A DNA stretch of 36,168 nt from positions 1 through 36,168 of the IMG/VR virus record IMGVR_UViG_3300028735_000017. One strand, 5' to 3'. Under the pieces are notes generated by a model. The model was not told where the DNA came from, did not search any database, and saw nothing but the letters and a program-made list of their open reading frames with translations. The position numbers and the translations under genes are program-made. This DNA is from a virus. Positions 22,879 through 32,053 of this stretch are shown here, piece after piece (positions within the stretch are counted from its first letter, which is position 1; every line of letters starts with the position of its first letter).

Positions 22879-23727
22879 TTAGTATTTTATAATCTTATTG
22901 AATACTATACTGGGTTGGATATTGTTGTGAGATTGAGAAGCACTGGCGGAAGAGTTATTGGCTATACTCGACCAACCAGTTTGTATGGAAATTCCCGTAT
23001 ATGAAGCGGCAGCGTATGGAGCAGGACCATCATACCCTGACGCTGATATTCGGTATGCGTTGCCTCCTCCAGTGTGAGGACACATTACATTACCAAGTGA
23101 ATGTCCGTGAGCTGGGTCATTAACTCCGTGTGTGTGTCCATAATCCGCGTGGTTGTGGGCAGGTATTCCGCTTTCCTCTGCTGTTAAGGTATGTCTCTTT
23201 TCTCCTGCCGCAACATTTCCCAAAGCACCGAAATCACTGTCCCCTGATTTATATCCAACTGTCGCTTTTCCTCTTGCGTCAGGAAGATTAAAAGTCGTTG
23301 ACCCATCTCCGCTCCCATAAGTTGTGCCAATGACTGCAAACAAAGCAGCGTAAGTTGTGCGGGAAACTTCAGAACCATCGCAAAGCAACCAGCCCGTCGG
23401 GGCAGTTGAACCAGCAAAGTCAACCACTGTTCCAGTGGCCACATAAAGCGTATCAAAATAACTTTTCAGCGCTGTCTTGATATTTGCCCAAGATATTTTT
23501 TTAAGGACATTGGAAGCAGCGGCATCATTGAGCCCCATCACATCCGAGTCAGAAGGCGTTGTTTTTGCAGTTCTATTGGTGAAAAGCGAATCGCCATTCG
23601 CTCCAATGTAATTTCCAATGGCGTTGATTTCGCCGTTGGGTTCGTTCTGATTGTCTGCCATTACGTCATCGACGTTATCGGCGTAATCTGTTTTGAGATT
23701 TGGAAGAGAAGTTGGAAAATTTGCCAT
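22879..23727 (-). CDS. Phage tail collar-domain protein
   Basis: 282 aa. Residues ~95-165 carry the tail collar signature: VVDFAGSTAPTGWLLCDGSE, TTYAALFAVIGTTYGSGDGS and FNLPDARGKATVGY. The C-terminal part is His/Gly/Asn-rich (IPAHNHADYGHTHGVNDPAH), typical of the metal-binding tips of short fibres such as T4 gp12-like proteins. Likely a short fibre that binds the host surface. Confidence 0.85.
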   Translation of the reverse strand: MANFPTSLPNLKTDYADNVDDVMADNQNEPNGEINAIGNYIGANGDSLFTNRTAKTTPSDSDVMGLNDAAASNVLKKISWANIKTALKSYFDTLYVATGTVVDFAGSTAPTGWLLCDGSEVSRTTYAALFAVIGTTYGSGDGSTTFNLPDARGKATVGYKSGDSDFGALGNVAAGEKRHTLTAEESGIPAHNHADYGHTHGVNDPAHGHSLGNVMCPHTGGGNAYRISASGYDGPAPYAAASYTGISIQTGWSSIANNSSASASQSHNNIQPSIVFNKIIKY

Positions 23728-23731
23728 ATGT

Positions 23732-24235
23732 TTAAACTACATCTGCATAAATTTTTAGAGTGGCTTCGTTATTAGCTTGCGGAGTGTTTCCAGCGGTAAC
23801 AATTCTTTTGACCCAAATTCCCATCACTTGACCCGCCGCCATATTTCCGATGGAAACAGCGTTTGATTGTCCATCAGCGGTGGAAAAATTAATATTCGTC
23901 GGAGCGGTGGATTCGTTGGTAATGGTTTGAATCGGGCTTCCCAGAGTGGATTCTTTCCCGATTTGAATGGAATCGTCTGCCGCCGTCGTGTTGGATTCAA
24001 TCCATATTTTCACGTTATAAGCTGTGTCGGTTGCGTGAGCGTTTTTCACAAAAATCGCTCGATATTCGATATCTCCCGCCTCGTGTTCGTCTCCTGAAAC
24101 GTCGTCAAAAAGATTGTTTAAGGTATTATCTGTTACTTCAGTCGAGCTTACCGCTCCGCCCAAAGAGGCGTTAGGGTCGTTGTTGGAAGCTCCACCCGAC
24201 AAGAGATATTTTAGGTCTGTGCTTGTAATACTCAT
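23732..24235 (-). CDS. Conserved phage structural protein
   Basis: 167 aa with DLKYLLSGGASNNDPNASLG, NNLFDDVSGDEHEAGDIEYR and AIFVKNAHATDTAYNVKIWI. These match a widespread virion protein family of environmental phages usually called structural or tail protein. Single beta domain, no Cys, no transmembrane segment. Lies between the 14-residue repeat protein and the collar-domain protein. Confidence 0.65.
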   Translation of the reverse strand: MSITSTDLKYLLSGGASNNDPNASLGGAVSSTEVTDNTLNNLFDDVSGDEHEAGDIEYRAIFVKNAHATDTAYNVKIWIESNTTAADDSIQIGKESTLGSPIQTITNESTAPTNINFSTADGQSNAVSIGNMAAGQVMGIWVKRIVTAGNTPQANNEATLKIYADVV

Positions 24236-24239
24236 TGAT

Positions 24240-24689
24240 TTATTGTTTAGTCCAATTAGTGCTTGGTTTATTTATTTTTGACCAGCTAGTCTCGACTTTA
24301 TCTTTGGTTGACCAGCTCGTATTTGGTTTTTTAATTTTTCTCCAAAAATCGAGATTATATTTAATGGTCAATTCTTTAAAAACTCTTCCCCATAAACGAT
24401 ATTTAAGAATCAATTCTTTAGAAACTCTACCGAAGAAATTGTATTTTAAAGTTAGGCTTCGGCGAATCGGGTTAAAAATGTTCCACTTTACAACTAGGCT
24501 TTTTAAAACTCTTGCGAATAGATTGTATTTTAGCGTTAGACTTTTAGTAATAGTCGTCCAGAGATCATATTTAAGCGTAAGGGAAGCGTAAATCCTTGCC
24601 CAAAGGTTATACTTAGCTATGAGAGCCTTATAGACCCTTGCCCGTGTTCCATAGACTGCCTGTCCGTATTTTATGGTTGAATATTTCAT
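24240..24689 (-). CDS. Virion protein with 14-residue repeats
   Basis: 149 aa. Seven consecutive units of 14 residues of the type SLTLKYNLFARVLK (others: ALIAKYNLWARIYA, SLVVKWNIFNPIRR, ELILKYRLWGRVFK), each with LKY at the centre and alternating hydrophobic and basic residues, so probably stacked beta-strands. A different tail (WSTKDKVETSWSKINKPSTN) carries a WS repeat. Overlaps the connector gene stop by 4 bases. Likely tail- or connector-associated. Confidence 0.6.
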   Translation of the reverse strand: MKYSTIKYGQAVYGTRARVYKALIAKYNLWARIYASLTLKYDLWTTITKSLTLKYNLFARVLKSLVVKWNIFNPIRRSLTLKYNFFGRVSKELILKYRLWGRVFKELTIKYNLDFWRKIKKPNTSWSTKDKVETSWSKINKPSTNWTKQ

Positions 24690-25399
24690 TTGTATCTGTC
24701 CCTTTTAACGGTTATTCTTTTGGTTCGTTTCATTTGAGATTTATAAAATTGGAAAAATCTATTTTCGGCTTCGGCTTTCATTTTGTTGAATAAATTCCAC
24801 CATTTCGCATCATAAGACTGGGATTGATTCAAAGCCTTCACTTCCGCAATATCAAAAGCTAAAATATCGTGAAGATTTGGTTCTATGTCGGGCGTGCTAT
24901 CTAAAGTTGATAATTCTGCTTGCCGCAGCTCATACCAAATTCGAATCCCTTCTGGAATGTCCCCGGATGTAGTTTTGAGAGGACGAATAAAAAAAGAATT
25001 TCGTGAAAATTCCACGTAGGGATAGTTGGTTGAAAAGGTATTGTTAATCGAATCTTCAGTCGCTTCCGAAGCTGGGTTTTCATTGAGGTCGTAAATTCGG
25101 CACTTATTCCAACTCACTCCGTCATAACTCACTTCTACCCGAAGCGGCTTGACTAAGTCTGACGGAAAAGCATATTCGCCCATATACCCGTTGTCTCCCG
25201 AAGAAAGTCCTTCGGTTGAGAGAAGAATCGTGGTCGCTTCCGTAATTTGGGCGTTTCTGTCCACTTCGGTTCTTAGAATGTCCAAAATCCTTTTGCCGTA
25301 AGCCACATTTAAAAGCGTCAAAGCTTCCTCGTCGGTAAAGGTTGTTGAATTTCGGTTAAGTAGAGTTCTGGCGTAATTCGCCACGTTAGTTCCAGTCAT
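24686..25399 (-). CDS. Head-tail connector / adaptor protein
   Basis: 237 aa: GTNVANYARTLLNRNSTTFT, DEEALTLLNVAYGKRILDIL, then a beta region (YAFPSDLVKPLRVEVSYDGV) and a C-terminal helix (WWNLFNKMKAEAENRFFQFY). The N-terminal helical start plus DLV.PLRVEVSYDG layout is that of adaptor (gp4/gp11-type) proteins joining portal and tail nozzle in podoviruses. Position after capsid and portal genes agrees. Confidence 0.65.
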   Translation of the reverse strand: MTGTNVANYARTLLNRNSTTFTDEEALTLLNVAYGKRILDILRTEVDRNAQITEATTILLSTEGLSSGDNGYMGEYAFPSDLVKPLRVEVSYDGVSWNKCRIYDLNENPASEATEDSINNTFSTNYPYVEFSRNSFFIRPLKTTSGDIPEGIRIWYELRQAELSTLDSTPDIEPNLHDILAFDIAEVKALNQSQSYDAKWWNLFNKMKAEAENRFFQFYKSQMKRTKRITVKRDRYK

Positions 25400-25407
25400 T
25401 TGTTTAT

Positions 25408-25456
25408 TTTATAAATGTTTATAAATGTTTATAAATTTTTTATAAATGTTTTATAA
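25408..25456. repeat. AT-rich short tandem repeats
   Basis: Three to four copies of ATAAATGTTT on the + strand (AAACATTTAT on the coding strand) fill the gap between the GT4 gene and the connector gene, immediately upstream of the connector start. The run is nearly all A/T. Possibly a 5' leader element or transcript-processing region; nothing more can be said. Confidence 0.6.
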
Positions 25457-25467
25457 TTAAAGAAATC

Positions 25468-26495
25468 TCATATGTTTTCAAAAAAATCGTATATCGGTTG
25501 AGTGTGCTTCTCGATGTTGTATTCTTCCAAAACCACTTTTCGAGCGTTTTCCACCATTTCTTTTCTTAATTTTTCATTAGTTATTAACTTCCTAAGAGCG
25601 TTTTTCCATTGATTCTTGCTTCCCGCTAGAAATCCTGTCTTTCCGTTTTCGATTGAACGACTGTAGGGATATACATTGCTTCCCACAAACGCCGCTCCTG
25701 CCATCGTTGCCTCCAAAAACTTGATATTGCTTTTTGATTCGTTAAATTTGTTGTCCGTAAGAGGACCAATAGAAATATCCCAATTCAATTCTTCCAGTCT
25801 CTTGGGATATTCAGCAAAAGGACACGGCTTAGGTGATTTGTATTCAAAGCCAAAGATTCTCGTTTCTCCGCCCATCATTTCAAACTCAGCCACGTCTTTC
25901 ATTTCTTCCATCACATCGCACAAGGCTTCATTTATTACAGGCAAGTCAGGAATGTGAGTCGGTGAAAATACCCAGCCAATTTTGACTTTCTTGTTTTTTT
26001 TTCGCTTTCTAGTTAAATTCCAGTCTTTCGGGTCTATCATATTGGGAATAACTACCACGTTTTCATTGAAACGAGTCAGGTAATTCTTTAAAGGTTCAGT
26101 TGAGGCGACAATCCAGTCAGCCGTAGCTAGAAGTTGAGCCTGCTTTTCCACTCTCGTTCTCGGCCAATAAAACAAAGCTGCATTTCCCCAAGGAATCTCA
26201 AAGATATTATCATCTTGGTCAACGACCATCGTTACTTTCTTTCCCTGTGAGGCGAGATACTGCTTCGCTGATACGATGACATTTAGGAAATTGTTATTTG
26301 GCAGGTATTTCATAAACCAAATATCTCCCTTTTTCCACAAGGATTCAGCTATCTTATCGAGTCGTTGTCTCACCTTGTTTTCTACTATTTTGTCAATGAA
26401 CGTTACCTCGTGTCCTGAATGCTCCAGCGGTCTGAAATTACGATAGGTTTCTACCGCGTTTCTATTCGTGTAAATTGAGCAGATTTTTCGCATAT
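25468..26495 (-). CDS. GT4-family glycosyltransferase
   Basis: 342 aa from ATG 26495 (an in-frame TTG lies at 26544). GT-B fold signs: N-terminal MRKICSIYTNRNAVETYRNF, middle VVDQDDNIFEIPWG and VIPNMIDPKDWN, then the C-terminal donor domain with VKIGWVFSPTH and FNESKSNIKFLEATMAGAAF, the E-x7-E-like region of retaining GT4 enzymes, followed by ENGKTGFLAG. It lies inside the head gene cluster between capsid and connector. That suggests glycosylation of a virion protein or modification of the host surface; donor and acceptor cannot be read from sequence. Confidence 0.8.
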
Positions 26496-26553
26496 TGTTC
26501 TCATTATGTGAGGCTGGCCATAATGAGTAACCAGCCCCAAACAATATTCAATT

Positions 26554-27429
26554 TTACTCAGCGATATTAACTGAGACCATCATTTGCGCTCCGGAGTGGA
26601 AAGTTTTAATTCCCCACAAAGCCCAAGCGATATAGGTCTGACCAAGTCGGCTGGAACCGCCTGATCCGATGGCGTCTTTAACTTCTACCGTTACATCTTT
26701 TTGAAGTCCCAGAGCGATTGCTCCGCGCTTCATAAAGAGGTTGTAATCAATCGATGCCGGGCTGTATACGTTGTTGGAAACGTATACTTTCCAGCCTAAC
26801 ACATCTCCGGCATATCCGTTTCTTAATGTTGAGTCAGAAACAGAGAAACCGGTTGCCGCAAACTTCTGCTCAATCAAGGAAGCCATAGCAGGAGTAATAA
26901 TAGCAACGAAATCACCGGAGTCCGTAACATTGTTTTGAGCCAACTTCATTCTGGCTTTCGAGAATATCTCGATAATGTTACTGGTCGTAGCGGTGATTGG
27001 TCCCGATCCAGAACCACCCGTGAGGTCGCCAGCCGTCAATGAAAGACCAGCATTAGCAACTTCAGCGAGAACCAAACTGTCTATCTTATCTCTCAGTGCG
27101 TAAGCGCAACGCTCCTGATAGATTTTAGCAGTCGAGTATTTATTCTGGATTATATCTTTGGTGGATATGTAAACGGTCGCATCGTATTGCTGATCGAGCA
27201 TCATTGTCTCATCGCAAGGATTGACATCGTTTACAGTAACACCAACGGCGTCCACATATTGGTGTGCCGTCACATTCCCGATATACGGAAAGTGAACTGT
27301 ATCCCCGTAGGAAAGACCGGAGGTAAGTTTTGTGTTACAAACCTCCTTTGCTACTAGGGTTTTGTCCAGAGTGTCTTGAATATCTACACTCCAGACCTCT
27401 GGAGTGAAATTTGAAAGATCTTGAGCCAT
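26554..27429 (-). CDS. Major capsid protein
   Basis: 291 aa directly after the scaffold gene. Landmarks: FTPEVWSVDIQDTLDKTLVA, a loop (TVHFPYIGNVTAHQYVDAVG), the helix KIYQERCAYALRDKIDSLVL, ATTSNIIEIFSKARMKLAQN with FVAIITPAMASLI, GWKVYVSNNV and MKRGAIALGLQ. This order is the HK97-type capsid fold as in podo-/siphovirus capsids of ~300 residues. No N-terminal delta domain or prohead protease is visible, consistent with a separate scaffold. Confidence 0.85.
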   Translation of the reverse strand: MAQDLSNFTPEVWSVDIQDTLDKTLVAKEVCNTKLTSGLSYGDTVHFPYIGNVTAHQYVDAVGVTVNDVNPCDETMMLDQQYDATVYISTKDIIQNKYSTAKIYQERCAYALRDKIDSLVLAEVANAGLSLTAGDLTGGSGSGPITATTSNIIEIFSKARMKLAQNNVTDSGDFVAIITPAMASLIEQKFAATGFSVSDSTLRNGYAGDVLGWKVYVSNNVYSPASIDYNLFMKRGAIALGLQKDVTVEVKDAIGSGGSSRLGQTYIAWALWGIKTFHSGAQMMVSVNIAE

Positions 27430-27445
27430 TTAATTTTTATCGTCT

Positions 27446-28060
27446 TCAGCTGGCTCCTTCCTTTGCTAATCTCCATTTGTTATATTCCTCTCGTTCCTTG
27501 GGAGTAAGCTTTTTGTAATCTTCGGCAGTCTTTATTTTGGAGAAGTCTGTTTTAAAGCCAACTTCGGACGATGGTTTATTGACTTTAGCTTTATTCTTCT
27601 CCTCTTCTGCCTTCGCTTCGGCTCTGGCTTTAGCTTCGCCCTTGTAAAAGGCTGAGCTTTCGTAGAGAACGAACGGGTCTTTTCCAAGAAGCTGTGCGTC
27701 TTTCTCTACTTCATCCCAGATTTCTTGAGCTTCAGGATTCGCTTTGAAGTAAAGGCTTTTCAAGACGGGGTTCACGTTTGATTCCGTCTTTTTAACCTTC
27801 TCTTCGGTAGGTCTTTCCTTCTGCTCTTTTTTCTCTCGCCCTCTTTCGGTAGCCAATTTCTTGACTCCCTTCTCGATTCGAGCGATTTTTTCCTCTAGAC
27901 GCTTGACTTTTTCTTCAGGCGTCTCGTCTTCTGGCGAATCATCTTCAAAAAGACTATCGAGGTCTTCCGAAGCGCTGTCAGATTCGCGTGTCTCGTCGGA
28001 GGTAGAAACTTCCTCTTGTGAGGTTTCATTTCCGTCGAGGTGTTGGTCTTCTGATGGCAT
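27446..28060 (-). CDS. Scaffolding protein
   Basis: 204 aa from ATG 28060; a TTG at 28084 lies within the hairpin at 28076-28120. Strongly acidic first half (EDQHLDGNETSQEEVSTSDE, LFEDDSPEDETPEEKVKRLE), then a coiled coil with many Lys/Glu and an Ala/Lys-rich end (AKAEEEKNKAKVNKPSSEV; KLTPKEREEYNKWRLAKEG). High charge, coiled coil, no Cys and the place between portal and capsid genes define a scaffold. Confidence 0.8.
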   Translation of the reverse strand: MPSEDQHLDGNETSQEEVSTSDETRESDSASEDLDSLFEDDSPEDETPEEKVKRLEEKIARIEKGVKKLATERGREKKEQKERPTEEKVKKTESNVNPVLKSLYFKANPEAQEIWDEVEKDAQLLGKDPFVLYESSAFYKGEAKARAEAKAEEEKNKAKVNKPSSEVGFKTDFSKIKTAEDYKKLTPKEREEYNKWRLAKEGAS

Positions 28061-28075
28061 AAAATTAGAAGTTAT

Positions 28076-28120
28076 CTCTGACAATGACTGCTCTTAGCGA
28101 GCAACTAATCATTGCCAGAG
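28076..28120 (-). other. Nested hairpin in scaffold leader
   Basis: Outer stem CTCTG-A-CAATGA (28076-28087) with TCATTG-C-CAGAG (28109-28120), one mismatch; inner stem TGCTC (28089-28093) with GAGCA (28099-28103). It fills the gap between the stop at 28128 and the ATG at 28060. No T-run follows, so a terminator is unlikely; a processing site or translation control for scaffold or capsid is possible. Confidence 0.6.
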
Positions 28121-28127
28121 AACGATT

Positions 28128-28427
28128 CTAATTCATTATTTCCGAGAGCATTTTTTCCAGCATTTTAGCGGCAATTATGGATTGCATTACTAAATCTCCA
28201 ATTTCTTCTTTAGTGGTGTCTTTTTTCATTCCAGCAATTATTTTTCTCGTATCAGTCAGCCCGGCGATGTTCTTTTTAAAAATTCCTTCTACGACATACT
28301 TTTGAAACCTTCTGTCTTCCCGCAATCTCTCATAATAATCAGCCGCTTCTTTTGCGTATTTCAATTCCGCTTCACGATCCTTCTTTTCCTGTTCGTGTTT
28401 TAATTTATTATATTTCACCACCCTCAT
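28128..28427 (-). CDS. Small helical protein next to portal
   Basis: 99 aa, ATG overlapping the portal stop (ATGA). Charged coiled coil at the start (KLKHEQEKKDREAELKYAKE), central basic region (RFQKYVVEGIFKKNIAGL), and a hydrophobic amphipathic helix at the end (LVMQSIIAAKMLEKMLSEIM). No domain recognised. Position between portal and scaffold suggests a head-assembly role. Confidence 0.6.
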   Translation of the reverse strand: MRVVKYNKLKHEQEKKDREAELKYAKEAADYYERLREDRRFQKYVVEGIFKKNIAGLTDTRKIIAGMKKDTTKEEIGDLVMQSIIAAKMLEKMLSEIMN

Positions 28428-30268
28428 CTTTGTTGATTCACCAATTGATTAACAGGATTCGCAGGAGTCATTATGCCCTGAGCTTCCAGCATTTTCTGTC
28501 TTTGCATCTCTACCTCTTGAGCTTTTTCTTCAGCTGTTTTCCGGAAAGCCGCCGGATTTTCGTCCAAGAGATAGAGGATTTCTTCTTCTAAAGCTTTGCG
28601 GCTCCCAGTAAAGTTAGGATCGGCTTTCATCGCCATCAGGTTTTGAATTTTCTGAGCTTTATCAAATGTTTCGTTGGTAACGTAAAATTCGATGTAATAA
28701 TCCAAATCTTTGAGCATTTCTTTTTTAAGTTCTGGAAAACGCATATCTCCCTGCTTTCGCAATTCTTCCATTCCTTTTTCCTTGAGCTGGGTTACAATCA
28801 TTTCGCACGCTTGCTCATAACTTGCTCCTCCACTCATTAGTCTTAAAACTTCATTGTTTAACGCACTTTGACCAACTGGATCTGATTGCATTTCCTTGAT
28901 ACTGCGATCAATATACGAATCCATTAAAGCAGAATCTATTTCCTCTAAGTCTCTTGAATCTCCGACGATGGCTTTGTATTCCTTATCGTTCATCTCATCG
29001 ATGATGTCTTCCATATATCCGTTGGAGAAGAGCCTCTGAATGAAATGGTGCATTCTTTCCCGAACAAAATCATAGGTAGTTTGCTGAGCTCTTTGATTCG
29101 CTAACGCCAATGTCGCTGTTTGAGTAGCTGGTTGGTCTTCTCCTGTTCCTTGCGAGGTTACGCCCATTATCAGACGTGCCAATTCGTATAGTTTGTCTAT
29201 TGAAGCCACAAATTCGGCAGTCTTAGTGTCAATAATTAGCCGTTGCAAGTCTTCTCCCACGTCCATTGAAAGCACATCTCCCGTTTCTAGGTTTGAAAGA
29301 AATTCTTGCGTTAAGGAGTTGGAAGTTGAAGTGTATTTGTGAATGAAGATTCCTCTCAAATCGAGAATGTCTTTCTTGCGGTAAAGGTTGAATTTCTCGT
29401 TGTAGTGTTCTTGGAGTCCTTGCAAGAGTTCTGAACAGCCAAATCCTAGCCACCGACCGGGAACATTAAAGAAATCAATCTGTTCGTAAGGAAACAGCGG
29501 CTCGTATTCTCCTAGCTTTTTAGCCATTCTTTTGCTAGTTCTGCGCCTTTTAGCTGGGGTTTTGTATTCTTCCAGCTCCAGATACGGCTCCCAATCTTGA
29601 CTAGTGTTCCTTTCGTCTTCTAAGCTCCGCTCTAGCATTACTTTGCAAACTTTTTCTCCCTTTTCGTTGAATGTCCACCACTCATACAAAGTGAATCTAT
29701 TTTTGTTGTTTTTTTGCAGCTGTTCCCAGGTTTTTTCAATTTCGTCCCAGTGTTCTTTCCAATCGTCTTTTTTGGATTGCATTTGCTCATAGGTCCAAAA
29801 CATTCTTTCCGCCAGTCCTGATTCTTGAATGTCCTTGATATGCGGCGGTCTCACAATGTTTCTCAAATCAACCGTATAAACACTTCCGTCTACTCTTTTA
29901 GTGATTGATGTTCCAAACCAGACAAACTCACTCATTATTTTATCTATGTAATCTCCAAAGAATGTCCGCAAGAGGTGAGAACGCACTGCTAACTTCAGTA
30001 AGTTCAATATCAAAAGGTTTTTGCCGTTTATTGAGCGGAAATTGATGTTCTTCAGGTCAATATTTGAACCCATTATTATCGTCCTGTAAACTACCCAAAT
30101 GATGTTGTAAAAGATCTTTTCTAATCCTGAAGAATCTATTTTGTCTTGGTATTGAGAATTGTAGTTTCTAAAGGCTTGCTCAATTACCTCTCGAATTGAG
30201 TAAGAAACTCCCGGAGAAACTTCTACGTTGCCATTTTGGTATGTTGAAATATAATTTTGAAATTTCAT
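28424..30268 (-). CDS. Portal protein
   Basis: 614 aa, start overlapping the TerL stop (ATGA). Size suits podoviral portals. Features: N-terminal helices (SYSIREVIEQAFRNYNSQYQ), membrane-free beta region (DGSVYTVDLRNIVRPPHIKD), FPYEQIDFFNVPGRWLGFGC, then SNLETGDVLSMDVGEDLQRL and the long helix region RLIMGVTSQGTGEDQPATQT, typical of portal stems, and a Lys/Glu/Gln-rich C-terminus (EEKAQEVEMQRQKMLEAQGI) likely forming the barrel. Forms the DNA channel at one vertex and binds terminase. Confidence 0.85.
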   Translation of the reverse strand: MKFQNYISTYQNGNVEVSPGVSYSIREVIEQAFRNYNSQYQDKIDSSGLEKIFYNIIWVVYRTIIMGSNIDLKNINFRSINGKNLLILNLLKLAVRSHLLRTFFGDYIDKIMSEFVWFGTSITKRVDGSVYTVDLRNIVRPPHIKDIQESGLAERMFWTYEQMQSKKDDWKEHWDEIEKTWEQLQKNNKNRFTLYEWWTFNEKGEKVCKVMLERSLEDERNTSQDWEPYLELEEYKTPAKRRRTSKRMAKKLGEYEPLFPYEQIDFFNVPGRWLGFGCSELLQGLQEHYNEKFNLYRKKDILDLRGIFIHKYTSTSNSLTQEFLSNLETGDVLSMDVGEDLQRLIIDTKTAEFVASIDKLYELARLIMGVTSQGTGEDQPATQTATLALANQRAQQTTYDFVRERMHHFIQRLFSNGYMEDIIDEMNDKEYKAIVGDSRDLEEIDSALMDSYIDRSIKEMQSDPVGQSALNNEVLRLMSGGASYEQACEMIVTQLKEKGMEELRKQGDMRFPELKKEMLKDLDYYIEFYVTNETFDKAQKIQNLMAMKADPNFTGSRKALEEEILYLLDENPAAFRKTAEEKAQEVEMQRQKMLEAQGIMTPANPVNQLVNQQR

Positions 30269-31686
30269 TTGTAGCTAGTTAGTTTTATTGATTGAAATTG
30301 AGGCTTTTTAACTGGCGGAATAGCTATTTGCAACTGATAGGCGGTTGCGTCAAGCACGTCATCGTTAACGCCACGAGGAAAGTTTATCAGCTCTTCTTCT
30401 AAATCAACGCATTGCCCAGTTATGTGAAATACTGAATGGCTTTCATATCTTGGCAACAAAGCTCTGATTCTAGTTTCTTTGTTAACTTGGTCGTGCTGAA
30501 GCTCAACTATGTTTAAAAATTTGTTTCTTGTTCGCATTTCCTGATCAAGAAACGGTTTTATAGCTTGAAGATAAATTGTCTTTTCAATCCCAATCTTAGT
30601 AAGTCTAAATCTTTCTTGGAGTGCGAATAAATCATCTATTAATTCAAGCGGGCTGATTTTCTTTTTCCAAGCTTTGATATTCCATTTATTTTCATTGTCA
30701 ACGAAATTGAGGCAAAATCCAGTGTAGTCAGCTCTAGCTTTTTGGGAAATTGCAGTATCTATGGTTAGAAACCTGTTGGTTTGGAGTGCTTCTACTTCTT
30801 CTATGGTTCTATATCTAAAAAATTCTTTTTTAAATTCCTGAGTCTCGCTGGCGATTGGCTCTTGCTGGTAAAGACACTGCCAATCATAGATTCCTATTGT
30901 GTTTTTGATTTGTTTTAATGTTTCTAGGTTATATTTTTCTTTCCATAATGCTTCGCCTTTTTCTCTAAATTTTTCATCCTCAACCGCAATGGCTGGAAAT
31001 TTTATTACTTCCCATCGATCTCCGCCATCTTCTTGAGCTTTCAGTAGTCTTCCAGCTAAATCGTCTTGGTGCCATCTGGTCTGAATGAGAATTATTGCTC
31101 CGTTTTTCTCAAGGCGTGTATATGCCGTGCTGGTATACCACGAATACACTTTTTCTCTGAGGGTGCTGCTTTCCGCTTCTTCTCGGTTTTTAATTGGGTC
31201 GTCTATTATTAGCAAATCAGCTCCTCGTCCAGTGATTGCTCCGCCCACTCCAACTGCGGTGTATCCGCCACCTTCTTGGGTTAGCCACTTGGCCTTACTC
31301 TTTGAGTCTTCCCTGAGTTTAGCGCTAAAAAGTTCTTGATATTCTTGGCTAGCCACTAGATTTCTTGTTTTATAGCCAAAATCTTCGGCTAATTCTGCTG
31401 AGTAGCTTGAAACGATAATTTCTTTCTTGGGGTTTCTTCCTAGATACCACGCTGGGAAAAGAATGCTGGCTACTTCCGACTTTCCGTGTCTTGGGGGCAA
31501 AAAAATCATTAATCGCTTTGTTTTTCCCTTTTCAACACTTTCTAGTTTTTTCGCTATTTCCAGATGAAACCAACTAGCTTGATATTCTTTAACGAATCCA
31601 CCAAATGCTATCAGCTCATTTCGGCAAATCACTCTTATCGCTTCCTTTTCTAATTCCTTCCTCGATAATTCTTTTTGCTCTCTCAT
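30265..31686 (-). CDS. terL: Terminase large subunit
   Basis: 473 aa. ATPase: Walker A FLPPRHGKSE (~62-71), Walker B DLLIIDDP (D162, D163) and the coupling motif ILIQTRWHQDDL. Nuclease (RNase H fold): FLTIDTAISQKARADYTG with D310 and D320, IGIEK, and NDDVLDATAY near the end with the last acidic residues. The enzyme cuts concatemeric phage DNA and drives it into the prohead. It overlaps the TerS gene by 71 bases and the portal gene by 4. The RHGKSE-type Walker A is that of the Terminase_6-like group. Confidence 0.92.
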   Translation of the reverse strand: MREQKELSRKELEKEAIRVICRNELIAFGGFVKEYQASWFHLEIAKKLESVEKGKTKRLMIFLPPRHGKSEVASILFPAWYLGRNPKKEIIVSSYSAELAEDFGYKTRNLVASQEYQELFSAKLREDSKSKAKWLTQEGGGYTAVGVGGAITGRGADLLIIDDPIKNREEAESSTLREKVYSWYTSTAYTRLEKNGAIILIQTRWHQDDLAGRLLKAQEDGGDRWEVIKFPAIAVEDEKFREKGEALWKEKYNLETLKQIKNTIGIYDWQCLYQQEPIASETQEFKKEFFRYRTIEEVEALQTNRFLTIDTAISQKARADYTGFCLNFVDNENKWNIKAWKKKISPLELIDDLFALQERFRLTKIGIEKTIYLQAIKPFLDQEMRTRNKFLNIVELQHDQVNKETRIRALLPRYESHSVFHITGQCVDLEEELINFPRGVNDDVLDATAYQLQIAIPPVKKPQFQSIKLTSYK

Positions 31687-32053
31687 ATCCTAAATCATTT
31701 ATCGATTCTCCTTTTGTGGTAATGTCAATTCTCTCTAATAATTTGGCCACATATTTCAAAAAAATCTCTATTGCTTTTTCACTTCCGCTTTCTGCTTTTA
31801 TCTGCAAAGCTCTTAAAACTTCAGGCAGTCTTTTTATTACTTTGCTTAAGCTCTTTTTTGTTATTAAGTCCTGATATTTTTTACTAGCAGTTTTGTGATA
31901 AAATGTTCTTTCTGGTATTTGATAAAATTTAATTATATCCTTTTGAAATTTCGGCGTTCTTTCTTCTTCTGGTAAAGCAAACCAGTCCGCGATTATTTCC
32001 CACATCTCGGCTTTTTCTTCTTCGTTCATTTCTGGATATTTTTTTTCAATCAT
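31616..32053 (-). CDS. Terminase small subunit
   Basis: 145 aa, immediately upstream of TerL and overlapping it. FQKDIIKFYQIPERTFYHKT is a helix-turn-helix-like DNA-binding region; SLSKVIKRLPEVLRALQIKA and SEKAIEIFLKYVAKLLERID are oligomerisation helices; the C-terminal tail is polar. Recognises the packaging site and brings TerL to it. Called from position, size and helical layout. Confidence 0.75.
   Translation of the reverse strand: MIEKKYPEMNEEEKAEMWEIIADWFALPEEERTPKFQKDIIKFYQIPERTFYHKTASKKYQDLITKKSLSKVIKRLPEVLRALQIKAESGSEKAIEIFLKYVAKLLERIDITTKGESINDLGYERAKRIIEEGIRKGSDKSDLPK

Noticed and set aside
25468-26544. TTG start at 26544 for the GT4 gene
   Set aside because: It would add a Gly/Trp-rich stretch without family resemblance; the ATG at 26495 gives the usual beta-strand start of GT-B enzymes.
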